Translations under genes and position numbers: made by a program
Part shown: one piece after another, positions 7,703 to 14,938 of the stretch
Position numbering within the stretch: the first letter of the stretch is position 1
How the letters are laid out: each line of letters starts with the position of its first letter
NCBI GenBank assembly: GCA_030668025.1
Contig: DAOUUT010000044.1
Span: 1-16,942 of the forward strand
Length of the DNA: 16,942 nt
DNA from: Promethearchaeota archaeon
GTDB taxonomy: Archaea > Asgardarchaeota > Lokiarchaeia > Sigynarchaeales > SOKP01
Direction: 5' to 3'
Notes under the pieces: generated by a model
Told to the model about the DNA's origin: nothing
Databases searched by the model: none
Seen by the model: the letters and a program-made list of their open reading frames with translations, nothing else

Positions 7703-7703
7703 G
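7682..7703 (+). repeat. 9-bp hairpin between the two parts of the histone
   Basis: CCTATA pairs with TATAGG and CGG with CCG around a CTT loop, with a single bulged A at 7688. The stop codon TAG (7700-7702) lies in the 3' arm. Outside it, AAGA (7673-7676) could pair with TCTT (7704-7707) across a 5-nt 5' bulge. It has no T-run, so it is not a bacterial-type terminator. Confidence 0.7.
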
Positions 7704-7710
7704 TCTTATA

Positions 7711-7749
7711 AGAGTTACAGCCGCCGACATCAGAAAAGCAACGAGGTAA
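7711..7749 (+). other. Displaced histone helix-3 coding segment
   Basis: Read from AGA at 7711, this encodes RVTAADIRKATR and ends at TAA 7747-7749. It matches the conserved end of archaeal histones (pattern I-x-A-E-D-I-x-x-A-x-R). It has no start codon of its own and lies +2 relative to the histone frame. Joining it in frame requires removal or skipping of a length of 3n+2 nt, for example 29, 32 or 35 nt. Confidence 0.6.
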
Positions 7750-7788
7750 AGCGTTAATCTTTAAAAATTAAAGCAAGCTAAACTAATA

Positions 7789-7810
7789 TTTTTTTTCTTA
7801 TTTCTTTTTT
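7789..7810 (+). terminator. T-rich terminator of the histone transcript
   Basis: Runs of eight and six T separated by mixed T/C/A sequence lie 40-60 nt after the displaced helix-3 stop. This matches archaeal oligo-T terminators and suggests the histone transcript includes the displaced segment. Confidence 0.5.
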
Positions 7811-7883
7811 ATAAACTTAAAAAGTTAAAAAACTTACTACTAGTTTTCTTATCGCTTGAGCTTTTTCTACCACAATTGTTTCC

Positions 7884-9167
7884 TCATTTAACGCTTGTAT
7901 TTGTTTTAAAGTAAACTTTAGCGTTTTTCTGCCTCAGGCAACTAACAACTTTCGAAATGAAATCCAAGTCTTTAAATTTGTTGTCTTCCAAGCTTATAAC
8001 CTTTAAGGAATCTAAGTGTATAATATTTTCCGGTAGAGAAGTGAGTAAATTATTATAAATTGAAAGATATTTAAGATCGTGAAGTTTCCCTAAAGATACA
8101 GGAAGCGACGTTAATTTGTTGCAGTAGAGATGAAGAGACTTTAAATTTTTTAACTTACCTATTTCTTCGGGAATGTGAGTCAATTCGTTATTTCCCAGAT
8201 GTAGAATCTCAAGATTCTTAAGATTTACCGTTGATTCCGGTAATCCTTTCAATTCGTTATAACCTAAGTTCAAATTCCCTAACGATTTTAGTAGGCCTAT
8301 TGATTCTGGAAGGGTTTGCAAGAAATTAGAGTTCAAAGCAAGAAGTTTAAGGCTTTTTAGTTTCGAAATTGCTCTTGGTACGCGTTCTAAGGCGCAATAA
8401 CTTACAGATAGAGCGTCGAGAGATTTAAATTGAAATATCTCGTGCGGAATGGTTCGAATGTGCAAATCGCTGAGGTCAATTTTAGTAATTTTTCTATTTT
8501 CCACAAAAAATGTATTCTTTTCGATCAACTCCAAAAACAATCTTTTACTTACAGGCGTAAACGGAGTCTTGAATTTTTTTTCCAATCTCTCCAAGATTTT
8601 ACCGTCGTCGCCCAAATAGGAATACACAAACTCTTTTCGCACGTACATTAAGTTATCTTCGAAGATTTCCCGGTTTAGCTCCGCTAGAGTAAATAGTTCT
8701 TCGTCGTTAAAGAAATTTAGATATCCTCCTTTTATCAAAAACAGACTTACAGGTTCGTGTTTGCTTGCAAATCGTTCCGCTACTTCGTCCTTAAAAACTT
8801 TTCGGGCAATTAAATCCCCGACTTCAGTCAACCGTTTTAATAAAGGAAAAGATAGGTTGCTGTGGAGCAGCTTGGAATCGTAGTCGTGTTCTGCCCATAC
8901 CTGCATATTCGAGCAGTGGACCCAAAACTGCGTTTCAACGGGGATTCCAGTTCTTTCGGGCAATTTCTGCTCCAGAGAGTCATCGAGTTGCTCGGCCAAT
9001 TCGTCAACAGAATCGACATCGAGAATTCCTTTATTCTCAATTTCAAAGAGTGTCTTTCTTAAAAGGACGTATTTACAATGCCTAAAGTGCTGATTATTAA
9101 TGTAAATGTTGGTTTTGCCGTCCTCCAACCTAAGCTCGATAAACTTATTTATTTGGAATTTAATCAT
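7884..9167 (-). CDS. Leucine-rich-repeat protein with a Lokiarchaeal-type N-terminal domain
   Basis: This is probably a protein-interaction scaffold. With the ATG at 9165-9167 it is 427 aa. An open TTG start at 9209 would add 14 residues and remains possible because a TATA-like GTATATAAAA lies at 9243-9252. I prefer the ATG because MIKFQINKFIELRLEDGKTN looks like the beginning of the N-terminal domain I know from Lokiarchaeal LRR proteins. That domain covers about 1-225 and includes a conserved-looking block QFWVHCSNMQVWAEHDYDS (80-98). Eight repeats of about 23 residues follow (about 227-416), with the typical plant/SDS22-like pattern LxxLxLxxNxLxxLPExIxxLKN. There is no signal peptide or membrane helix, so it is cytoplasmic. 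LRR proteins are numerous in Asgard genomes and sometimes associated with small GTPases; the GTPase here is 2 kb away and not in an operon with it. Confidence 0.88.
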   Translation of the reverse strand: MIKFQINKFIELRLEDGKTNIYINNQHFRHCKYVLLRKTLFEIENKGILDVDSVDELAEQLDDSLEQKLPERTGIPVETQFWVHCSNMQVWAEHDYDSKLLHSNLSFPLLKRLTEVGDLIARKVFKDEVAERFASKHEPVSLFLIKGGYLNFFNDEELFTLAELNREIFEDNLMYVRKEFVYSYLGDDGKILERLEKKFKTPFTPVSKRLFLELIEKNTFFVENRKITKIDLSDLHIRTIPHEIFQFKSLDALSVSYCALERVPRAISKLKSLKLLALNSNFLQTLPESIGLLKSLGNLNLGYNELKGLPESTVNLKNLEILHLGNNELTHIPEEIGKLKNLKSLHLYCNKLTSLPVSLGKLHDLKYLSIYNNLLTSLPENIIHLDSLKVISLEDNKFKDLDFISKVVSCLRQKNAKVYFKTNTSVK

Positions 9168-9393
9168 TGAAAGTGAAGTCTTCAAAAGTGAATTAATTAA
9201 ATTAGTCAATATAATTTTTTAAAACATGCGGTTCATCTAAATTTTTATATACATTTCTTTATTGAAATAGCATTTAATATTTAAGTACGATATTAATATA
9301 GATTGGCATCAATATCATCATTGCAATTATACTACTAAAAGAAAAGATACTCTCAAAAAACAAGTAGAAAAAAGATATAGATAGATTTTTAAT

Positions 9394-10305
9394 TTAGGAT
9401 TGAGAATTAGATCTCCAAATATATAAACAATTTTTAATACCACTTTCAAGCATCCAAATCTCATCTTCACCGTTGACTAAATCAAGTATATTTCTAACAA
9501 ATGAATTCTTAAAAATAAATCTTATTTGATTAGCTTCTAATTTAATCTCTTTTTGATCATTATTTTCATCTAAATTTTCTTGAAATTGCTCAATATTAAA
9601 TAAAACCTGATTTTTAATAGGAGAACCTACATGGAAAATAAAATGTACAATCGCAGTTGTTTCATCAATTAAATAATCAAAACCTTTTGCTTTTTGCAGT
9701 GCTACTTCAGCAAAAGTCTTTAGATCATCTATTTTAAATCTACCTCTAACAGTTCCAATTGAATATCCACCAAATCTCTTAGATATCCACTCACATATTC
9801 GCTCTATATGTTGTTCTTCAGTTTCCTTATTTTTTTTCGGAAATACTATATTTAAATCACTTTTAAGAATTTTATTTAACATAAGTTTCACAGTATCACT
9901 ATAAAAAAGTTCATCTAATGATGATCTCAAATCATTTTCATTAGTTAAAGGTATAAAAAAATCAAAAATCATCAGATTTTCATAGTATTCTTCGATATAA
10001 TTCACCTTAATCTTAGAACTTTGTGAGTAATACCTTCTAAACTTTTTCCATTTAGAGAATTTCCTGAATACACCAGCTACTAAATATTTGTTTTTTTCAT
10101 TTGGTGCTTTTTCTAATAAATGTCTAAACTTTTTTGAAAAATAAGTATCAAAATTCTTTGGATTTTGATAGTTAGCAACCCTTTTAAATTCTTCTTTTGA
10201 GAATGCTTCGGATATTCTTGAGTGGTTTAATAAAAAATTAAAAGCCCGTCTTATTGATTCTTCAGAATCATCAATATTATTATCTATGGAATTGATTTCA
10301 TTCAT
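9394..10305 (-). CDS. Unknown protein divergent from Dam-type methyltransferase, possible restriction partner (303 aa)
   Basis: I do not recognise a named family. The N-terminal third has a helix-turn-helix-like stretch (about 34-66, with FSKEEFKRV and NFDTYFSKKFRHLL). The middle has a hydrophobic/acidic region LMIFDFFIPL (111-120) and SLDELFYSDTV (129-139). A region that looks conserved in character follows, RFGGYSIGTVRGRF (177-190) and YLIDETTAIVHFIF (211-224). No clear PD-(D/E)xK, HNH, GIY-YIG or PLD motif is visible. It is divergent from the adenine methyltransferase across a 268-bp AT-rich promoter region. Like the methyltransferase, it has few CpG-containing codons compared with the flanking genes, so the two may have arrived together. 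A restriction endonuclease or control protein are inferences from context only. Confidence 0.8.
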   Translation of the reverse strand: MNEINSIDNNIDDSEESIRRAFNFLLNHSRISEAFSKEEFKRVANYQNPKNFDTYFSKKFRHLLEKAPNEKNKYLVAGVFRKFSKWKKFRRYYSQSSKIKVNYIEEYYENLMIFDFFIPLTNENDLRSSLDELFYSDTVKLMLNKILKSDLNIVFPKKNKETEEQHIERICEWISKRFGGYSIGTVRGRFKIDDLKTFAEVALQKAKGFDYLIDETTAIVHFIFHVGSPIKNQVLFNIEQFQENLDENNDQKEIKLEANQIRFIFKNSFVRNILDLVNGEDEIWMLESGIKNCLYIWRSNSQS

Positions 10306-10573
10306 CTCTAAATTGAAAATTTAAAAAATTAATCTAATGAAAAACATATTATTTTTCTTTTAAATATATTTACCACAAGAATTTTATAAATAAATTATGT
10401 TTTTATTAATCAGTTATTAAGAATTTACATAGCCTTTCAAATATTAGGATAAAAGATATTTTATTGTCGTTGAATTTCTTGGAAAATAAGAAAATCTAAA
10501 GTGAGAGCTAAACAATTATAAAATAAAAATCTATTATTAATATAATAAAGGAATATAGTAATTTAAAAAGAAG

Positions 10574-11479
10574 ATGAACTATTCAATATTAAAATATTAC
10601 GATAAAAAAACTAAATGGAAATTAATAAGAGAAATTAATAGGAAAAACAAAAAAATTGTTGATGTTCCTTCTCCTTTTCTAAAATGGGCAGGTGGAAAAC
10701 GTCAATTACTTAGTCAAATCGATTTTTTTCTTCCTAAAGATATTGAAGCTTATGTTGAACCATTTGTGGGGGGTGGAGCGTTATTTTTCTATCTTCTACC
10801 TGAAAATACAGTTTTAATAGATAATAATCCTGTTTTAATAAATGCATATCGAGTAATTAAGGAGAGTGTAGATGAATTAATAGAATTACTTAAACTACAT
10901 AAGAATGAAAAAGAATATTATTATACGATCAGAAATGTAGATAGGACTAAAGAATTTAAAGAATGGTCTGATGTTGAAAAAGCATCAAGAACAATTTACT
11001 TAAATAGGTGTTGTTATAATGGATTATATAGAGTAAACAGTAAGGGTCAATTTAATGTACCGTTTGGAAAATATAAAAATCCTAATTTTTGTCATGAAAA
11101 AAATTTAAGAGCTGTTCATGAAGTTTTACAAAATGTAGAAATCATACATGATTCCTTTAAAAAATGTGTTGATTATGCCGATGAAAATACTTTTTTTTAT
11201 ATTGATCCTCCCTATGTTCCTTTATCAAAAACAGCCAATTTCACGAGTTATACACAAGAAAACTTTACTGAAGAAAATCAAATTGAATTAAAAGAAGTGA
11301 TTGATACATTGACAAGTCGTGGAAGTAAAGTAATGCTAAGCAATTCTTGTCATAAAAGTATCATGGAATTATACGAAGATTATATTATAAATGTAGTAAG
11401 AGCTAAACGTGTTATTAATAGTAAAGCTTCCAAACGCGGAGAGATAAAAGAAGTTCTTATATTAAATTATAAAAAGTAA
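10574..11479 (+). CDS. Dam/D12-class N6-adenine DNA methyltransferase
   Basis: It transfers a methyl group from S-adenosylmethionine to adenine N6 in DNA, probably GATC or a related site, though specificity cannot be read directly. At 301 aa it has the class-alpha order of motifs: FLKWAGGKRQL (35-45, motif X), VEPFVGGGALFF (61-72, motif I), LIDNNP (motif II region), a target-recognition section with YLNRCCYNGLYRVNSKGQFN, and catalytic DPPY (211-214, motif IV). Most relatives begin close to motif X, whereas this one has a 34-residue Lys/Asn-rich N-terminal extension. It is divergent from an unknown gene and convergent with the HIT gene. The layout suggests a restriction-modification-like or orphan methyltransferase unit inserted between native genes. 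An ATG start follows AAAAAGAAG, with only a weak SD. Confidence 0.93.
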   Translation: MNYSILKYYDKKTKWKLIREINRKNKKIVDVPSPFLKWAGGKRQLLSQIDFFLPKDIEAYVEPFVGGGALFFYLLPENTVLIDNNPVLINAYRVIKESVDELIELLKLHKNEKEYYYTIRNVDRTKEFKEWSDVEKASRTIYLNRCCYNGLYRVNSKGQFNVPFGKYKNPNFCHEKNLRAVHEVLQNVEIIHDSFKKCVDYADENTFFYIDPPYVPLSKTANFTSYTQENFTEENQIELKEVIDTLTSRGSKVMLSNSCHKSIMELYEDYIINVVRAKRVINSKASKRGEIKEVLILNYKK

Positions 11480-11500
11480 CAAATCTTTTGGTTTTTAGAA

Positions 11501-12022
11501 TTATTCAAACTCTTCAAAAAATTCTTTATTAAGAAATTTATCGATATTATCTTTTAATTTTTTCATGACTGAATCCAATCCCTCAGGAACAATTCGGGTT
11601 TTGCTAACAATATCTATATATCCTAATTCTGAGCCATATCTTGGGACTAAATGGAAATGCAAATGTCCTATACTTGCTCCAGCGTCTTTTCCTTGATTAA
11701 TTCCAATATTATACCCCTTTGGATTGTATAATTCATCAAGTAATAATTGTAAGCCTTGAATCGTTCTTGATATATGTATGATTTCTTCTTTAGTTAATTC
11801 AGTAAATTTTGTGATATGACGATTTGGAACGCACATGAGATGTCCGGGATTGAAGGGGTACAAGTTTAACACAACAAAGCAGATTTCATCTTCGTAAATT
11901 TTTAATAAAACTACTCTTTCGTCATTCGTTCTGATAGAGCATAAAATACAATCAACATCAGGTTTTGCTTTTCCTTGAACATAATCTAATTTTCCTAACG
12001 CCTGTAACCATTTCTCGAAAAT
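11501..12022 (-). CDS. HIT-family nucleotide hydrolase/transferase, apparent AUU start
   Basis: The histidine-triad family hydrolyses or transfers nucleotides from nucleoside phosphoramidates and dinucleotides. The triad HLHFHLVP (His 120, 122, 124), the NxYPFNPGHLM block (around 52-62) and an N-terminal CILC pair (25, 28) of the zinc-binding HIT subgroup are all visible. The first in-frame ATG, GTG or TTG is a GTG at 11870-11872, inside a core strand, which would remove CILC and the first strands. The frame extends upstream to a TGA at 12029-12031. The best start is ATT at 12020-12022, 6 nt after a good SD, AGGTGA (12029-12034), giving 173 aa. An ATG at the right distance opens straight onto TAA. 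The gene follows the DUF2299-like gene by 29 nt and is likely co-transcribed. Confidence 0.85.
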   Translation of the reverse strand: MFEKWLQALGKLDYVQGKAKPDVDCILCSIRTNDERVVLLKIYEDEICFVVLNLYPFNPGHLMCVPNRHITKFTELTKEEIIHISRTIQGLQLLLDELYNPKGYNIGINQGKDAGASIGHLHFHLVPRYGSELGYIDIVSKTRIVPEGLDSVMKKLKDNIDKFLNKEFFEEFE

Positions 12023-12028
12023 TACATT

Positions 12029-12034
12029 TCACCT
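12029..12034 (-). promoter_or_regulatory. Shine-Dalgarno site supporting the AUU start of the HIT gene
   Basis: AGGTGA on the minus strand is identical to the hdrA SD. It is spaced 6 nt from the in-frame ATT (12020-12022) and includes an in-frame TGA, so translation cannot begin further upstream. Confidence 0.5.
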
Positions 12035-12051
12035 ACTCATCAAATTATTTG

Positions 12052-12588
12052 TTATGAATATAAAGAGAAATCTGAAGTAAAATCTTTAGATTTAGAAAAA
12101 TCTCCGGGTTTGATTTTACCTATACAATATTCATTTAAAATCATGTTTGAGTAACCCGCACTAGTAAATACCTTACGTATGCTTTTGAAAAACGAATTTT
12201 TTGAAATAGTACCATCTTTTTTAAGGAAAATTTGATCGCTTATTTCGTATCGAAATTTCTGTGTATCGATTCTAAAAAAAACGTCACGAATTAGAAAAAA
12301 TTTCCTCAAATCCATAAAAAATTGTAATTTTCCATTACCTTCCAAAGATTTTAAAGCATCCACTTGTTGAGGGGCTATTTGAATTGGGTTAGAAATTATA
12401 ATTAAATCTTTATTTTTAGGTTTTAAAACAACCATATTTTGTGCTATAGGGCCGCTAGTTGGTGGGAATATAAATTGAAAGCCAAATTCAAGTTTTTTAT
12501 CATCAATTTGAATTTTTTTTCTTAAAAGCCCTTCATCTAATAGATATTCTTGGATTAGATGTTTTATATTACTCTCGTTGTCAGTCAT
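12052..12588 (-). CDS. DUF2299-like archaeal protein of unknown function
   Basis: The 178-aa protein resembles the archaeal DUF2299 family in its order of features, as I recall them. An acidic amphipathic N-terminus (HLIQEYLLDEGLL) is followed by a FIFPPTSGPIAQNMVVLKPK strand pair, then DLIIISNPIQIAPQQ, a helix with FFMDLRKFFL, and a strand FFRID. The fold in that family is chaperone-like and its function unknown. There is no membrane segment. The last 20 residues are Ser/Lys/Asp-rich. The start is ATG with a short AT-rich leader. It heads a likely two-gene unit with the HIT gene. The assignment is by eye only. Confidence 0.7.
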   Translation of the reverse strand: MTDNESNIKHLIQEYLLDEGLLRKKIQIDDKKLEFGFQFIFPPTSGPIAQNMVVLKPKNKDLIIISNPIQIAPQQVDALKSLEGNGKLQFFMDLRKFFLIRDVFFRIDTQKFRYEISDQIFLKKDGTISKNSFFKSIRKVFTSAGYSNMILNEYCIGKIKPGDFSKSKDFTSDFSLYS

Positions 12589-12735
12589 TATTATATGTAA
12601 TCTTTGATTCGATATAAACGTACAATTTTTAAGTGATGGATTAATTTCCTGATAATTACTTAAATCTTGAAATTATCAATAATAAGAATAAATATGTTGC
12701 CTAATAATCAGGATTTAGACAATAATCTACTGGTC

Positions 12736-13227
12736 CTAATCCCAAAGTAATTTAGATCCGCATTTAGGACAAGGATTTGATTTAACAGGTATTAATTGAT
12801 GGCAAATAGGACAATCCTCTGCAAGTTTAGGTCGATTTGAGACGCTTTGCGAAGCAATAGGTCTAGAATTATGAATGGGTGTGGGTGAAATGGGAATATT
12901 CGGAGTAGTAGAACCGTATTTGGTTTTAATATGAGCGATGAACTCCTGCTCTGATGCATTCGTTTTCTTGGTTAAAGCGTTCCCACTCGTTATTATCATA
13001 CACGCAACTACGCCTAATGGGATGAATGTCATTTCATTAAAGGGTAATTCTTCTAATAATAACCCAACTACAATAAATAATAAAATGGCAACACCAATTA
13101 ACACGCCAATGAGGCTTGATCGGATCGATTTATTGACCTTTTTTTTATATACGGCGTAATCATTATCCGTTATAGAAATTCCATGTTCGTTTTTTATCTT
13201 TGCTTTAAAGACAGCCTTTTGTGTCAT
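12736..13227 (-). CDS. Two-TM membrane protein with C-terminal zinc ribbon
   Basis: No named family is recognised. The 163-aa protein has a basic N-terminal region (1-36), two membrane helices at about 38-58 (LIGVLIGVAILLFIVVGLLL) and 67-83, and a charged linker. A Pro/Ser/Ile-rich low-complexity stretch (107-133) and a C-terminal zinc ribbon with C139-x2-C142 and C153-x2-C156 (DCPICH and PCPKCGSKLLW) follow. The short loop between the helices places both ends on the same side, probably the cytoplasm given the basic N-terminus. Many archaeal membrane proteins carry such zinc ribbons without known function. The start is ATG with no SD. The downstream gap of 147 nt to the DUF2299-like gene is AT-rich without other features. 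Confidence 0.8.
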   Translation of the reverse strand: MTQKAVFKAKIKNEHGISITDNDYAVYKKKVNKSIRSSLIGVLIGVAILLFIVVGLLLEELPFNEMTFIPLGVVACMIITSGNALTKKTNASEQEFIAHIKTKYGSTTPNIPISPTPIHNSRPIASQSVSNRPKLAEDCPICHQLIPVKSNPCPKCGSKLLWD

Positions 13228-13294
13228 AGTTTAGTAATAAAATTACAATAATTTAAACTTATGTTTATAGAAAAGGGCATAAGGATATCATAAA

Positions 13295-13456
13295 ATGGAG
13301 AAGAGAGAGAGATATGGTTGTGATTTTGAAAAAGTGTTTAATAAATTATTTATACCGATTTAAAAAAATTACAAGTGTGGATACAATCGTTGGAAGGAAA
13401 GTAAGTGCAAAAATAGTGATTGTAATAAAATAGGAGGCGAAAAATTACCAAATTAG
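13295..13456 (+). pseudogene. Possible broken Cys-containing small ORF
   Basis: In the 230-bp gap between two minus-strand genes, one plus frame runs from ATG (13295) to TAG (13454-13456), interrupted only by TAA at 13361-13363. It would encode MEKRERYGCDFEKVF and, after the stop, a Lys/Cys-rich piece with YKCGYNRWKESKCKNSDC, resembling a metal-binding knuckle. No relative is recognised. The local sequence has more G than the spacers nearby. It may be a decayed gene end or chance. Confidence 0.2.
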
Positions 13457-13457
13457 G

Positions 13458-13820
13458 TTAATATTTGCCTTTTGGTCTAGTTTGAGGTTGAATTCCCGCG
13501 TTCTTTAATTTTTCAATATTTTTTACTAAATCTTCTAAAGAAGTGCTGTATATAACTTGTAGAGTGTCTAAATCTATATATAAGACGCCAACAACCCCCA
13601 ATCCCATCAATTGATTATCTTTATCTATAAAAGTATTATCAAGGTTCATTTTAATCGCTTTTTTATTGCCCTCAAGCTCAACAAGTTGCGGTTGACATGC
13701 AGTGTACCCCGCGCCTCTATTTTTAATCAGATAATTCATTATTGCGTAGTCTAATTCGTCGTTGATCTCTCCTTGCTCTTGGAGAATTTTTATCACATTT
13801 GGAGGGTTTTGTGATGACAT
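13458..13820 (-). CDS. Small hypothetical protein (120 aa)
   Basis: I do not recognise the family. The protein looks like a compact alpha/beta domain. The N-terminal helical part (IKILQEQGEINDELDYAIMNYLIKN) is followed by strands with VVGVLYIDLDTLQVIYST (76-93) and a last helix (LEDLVKNIEKLKNAG). It ends in a Pro/Lys tail (QPQTRPKGKY). One cysteine (TACQPQL) is present. There is no membrane segment or signal. The ATG is immediately preceded by four tandem TAAAAA units (13819-13843 region) and no Shine-Dalgarno. Coding character (no stop, globular-like composition) makes it credible. Confidence 0.7.
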   Translation of the reverse strand: MSSQNPPNVIKILQEQGEINDELDYAIMNYLIKNRGAGYTACQPQLVELEGNKKAIKMNLDNTFIDKDNQLMGLGVVGVLYIDLDTLQVIYSTSLEDLVKNIEKLKNAGIQPQTRPKGKY

Positions 13821-13843
13821 TTTTATTTTTATTTTTATTTTTA
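13819..13843. repeat. Hexanucleotide repeat (ATTTTT)4 abutting a start codon
   Basis: Four tandem 6-bp units read TAAAAA on the minus strand and run directly into the ATG at 13818-13820. They occupy the position where an SD would normally be. Confidence 0.7.
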
Positions 13844-13913
13844 AACTATGTCATTTAAACAGAACTTTTAGGGGATAGAATTCACTTTTATGGATTTTGT
13901 TATAATAAAATTT

Positions 13914-14165
13914 TTATTTTTCAATAATAACTTCATCAACCGAATGCAGAGCACAATTCATGCTTTCTAAAATATCCCTTATTGAATCCAAAGTAAGGTT
14001 TTCAGTACCTTTTATGGTTAAAAAAATTGAGGTCGTTTTTTGGTCTATCTCATCTGTTTTAATCTGCACGAATGTAACGCCCTCATTTTCCATTAAAGTT
14101 CGGCCGATCAGTTCGTTATCGGGACTGTGTGGTTTCAAAATGTCTAATTTAAAAGTAATAATCAT
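13914..14165 (-). CDS. DUF211 family protein
   Basis: This small archaeal ferredoxin-like-fold protein is 83 aa, close to the usual length of about 90-95. The family signature is clear: an opening strand with LDILKPHSPDNELIGRTL, then EGVTFVQIKTDEIDQKT, TIKGTENLTLDSIRDILESM and the final HSVDEVIIE. Structural work on MTH889 showed oligomeric rings that bind metal or ligands; the biological role is unknown. The ATG is 2 nt from a 14-bp perfect palindrome (14168-14181) within a TATA-like stretch, so the transcript could have almost no leader. It lies 77 nt downstream of the HAD gene and could be in the same unit. Confidence 0.85.
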   Translation of the reverse strand: MIITFKLDILKPHSPDNELIGRTLMENEGVTFVQIKTDEIDQKTTSIFLTIKGTENLTLDSIRDILESMNCALHSVDEVIIEK

Positions 14166-14242
14166 GATTTAATATATTAAATATATAATTAAAATTATTT
14201 CAATAATTGATTAAATTGTATTTATATTTTATTTTTATTAAG

Positions 14243-14938
14243 TCATAAAAAATTTTCAAGGGTTTCAATTAATTTAGATGGAATTTCTTCTGGTTCGATA
14301 ATTTTATTAGCTCTCTTGAAAAATTCTCTTTTTAAGTAATTTGGAATTTTAGTGTTTAAAGCGATAGAACGCGATCCTATGTTAATCGCTGCTTCGATAT
14401 CTCGTCCGGTATCCCCTATAACAACAATTTGATCAGGTTTTACATTTATTTTCTCACATATGTGTTTTAAATGATCTGGGTGCGGTTTAAGATTTTTAGT
14501 ATCGTCACGACCGACTATGACTTCAAAGTAGTGAATAATATTTACTGTTTCTAGTGAAATTCTTGCGTTGTTATGGGTATTATAAGTAAAAACAGCTTGT
14601 TTAAGTCTTTTCTTTTTTGCAAACTCTAAAACCTGGTTTATACCCTGAGTTAATGTCGCTTTAATGGCAGCTTCGTGTTCGACTTGAATTACGGCGTTAT
14701 TCACTTCTTTAATAATTTCTTTAATTTTTTCGGAAGAAAACCCTAACTCGTTAAATATTACTCTGGAATTTTTAACATTTTCTAAAATAGGCGTTTCAAT
14801 TGAAAGCTTTTCCTTTGGTATCCCATAATCTCTTAATACTTTAATGGCCTTCCTTCGAGCTTTAACGGAGTTAATTTTAAAATCTATTAAGGTGCCGTCC
14901 AAATCCCATATAATTGCTTTAATAGGTTTTTCGTTCAT
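14243..14938 (-). CDS. HAD-superfamily phosphatase, phosphoglycolate-phosphatase-like
   Basis: This is a phosphomonoester hydrolase with a Rossmannoid core. Motif I IWDLDGTL (Asp12 nucleophile, Asp14) opens the protein. A helical C1 cap (about 20-95), motif II FTYNT (117-121), motif III NLKPHPDHL (149-157, Lys151) and motif IV GDTGRDIEAA (175-184, Asp176/Asp180) follow. At 231 aa it has the usual size for the PGP/pyrophosphatase-like subgroup; the substrate cannot be told. Its ATG directly abuts the TAA of thpR (no gap), implying translational coupling. That makes a role in RNA or nucleotide 3'/2'-phosphate metabolism with ThpR conceivable but unproven. Confidence 0.92.
   Translation of the reverse strand: MNEKPIKAIIWDLDGTLIDFKINSVKARRKAIKVLRDYGIPKEKLSIETPILENVKNSRVIFNELGFSSEKIKEIIKEVNNAVIQVEHEAAIKATLTQGINQVLEFAKKKRLKQAVFTYNTHNNARISLETVNIIHYFEVIVGRDDTKNLKPHPDHLKHICEKINVKPDQIVVIGDTGRDIEAAINIGSRSIALNTKIPNYLKREFFKRANKIIEPEEIPSKLIETLENFL

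Noticed and set aside
7682..7703. Bacterial-type intrinsic terminator
   Set aside because: No T-run follows the hairpin, and histone coding sequence resumes downstream.
7884..7886. Selenocysteine at the TGA ending the LRR gene
   Set aside because: Sequence after it is low-complexity Ser/Lys with no repeat continuation; it is an ordinary stop.
8837..9062. Overlapping ORFs on both strands inside the LRR gene
   Set aside because: They are frame shadows of the better supported LRR reading frame.
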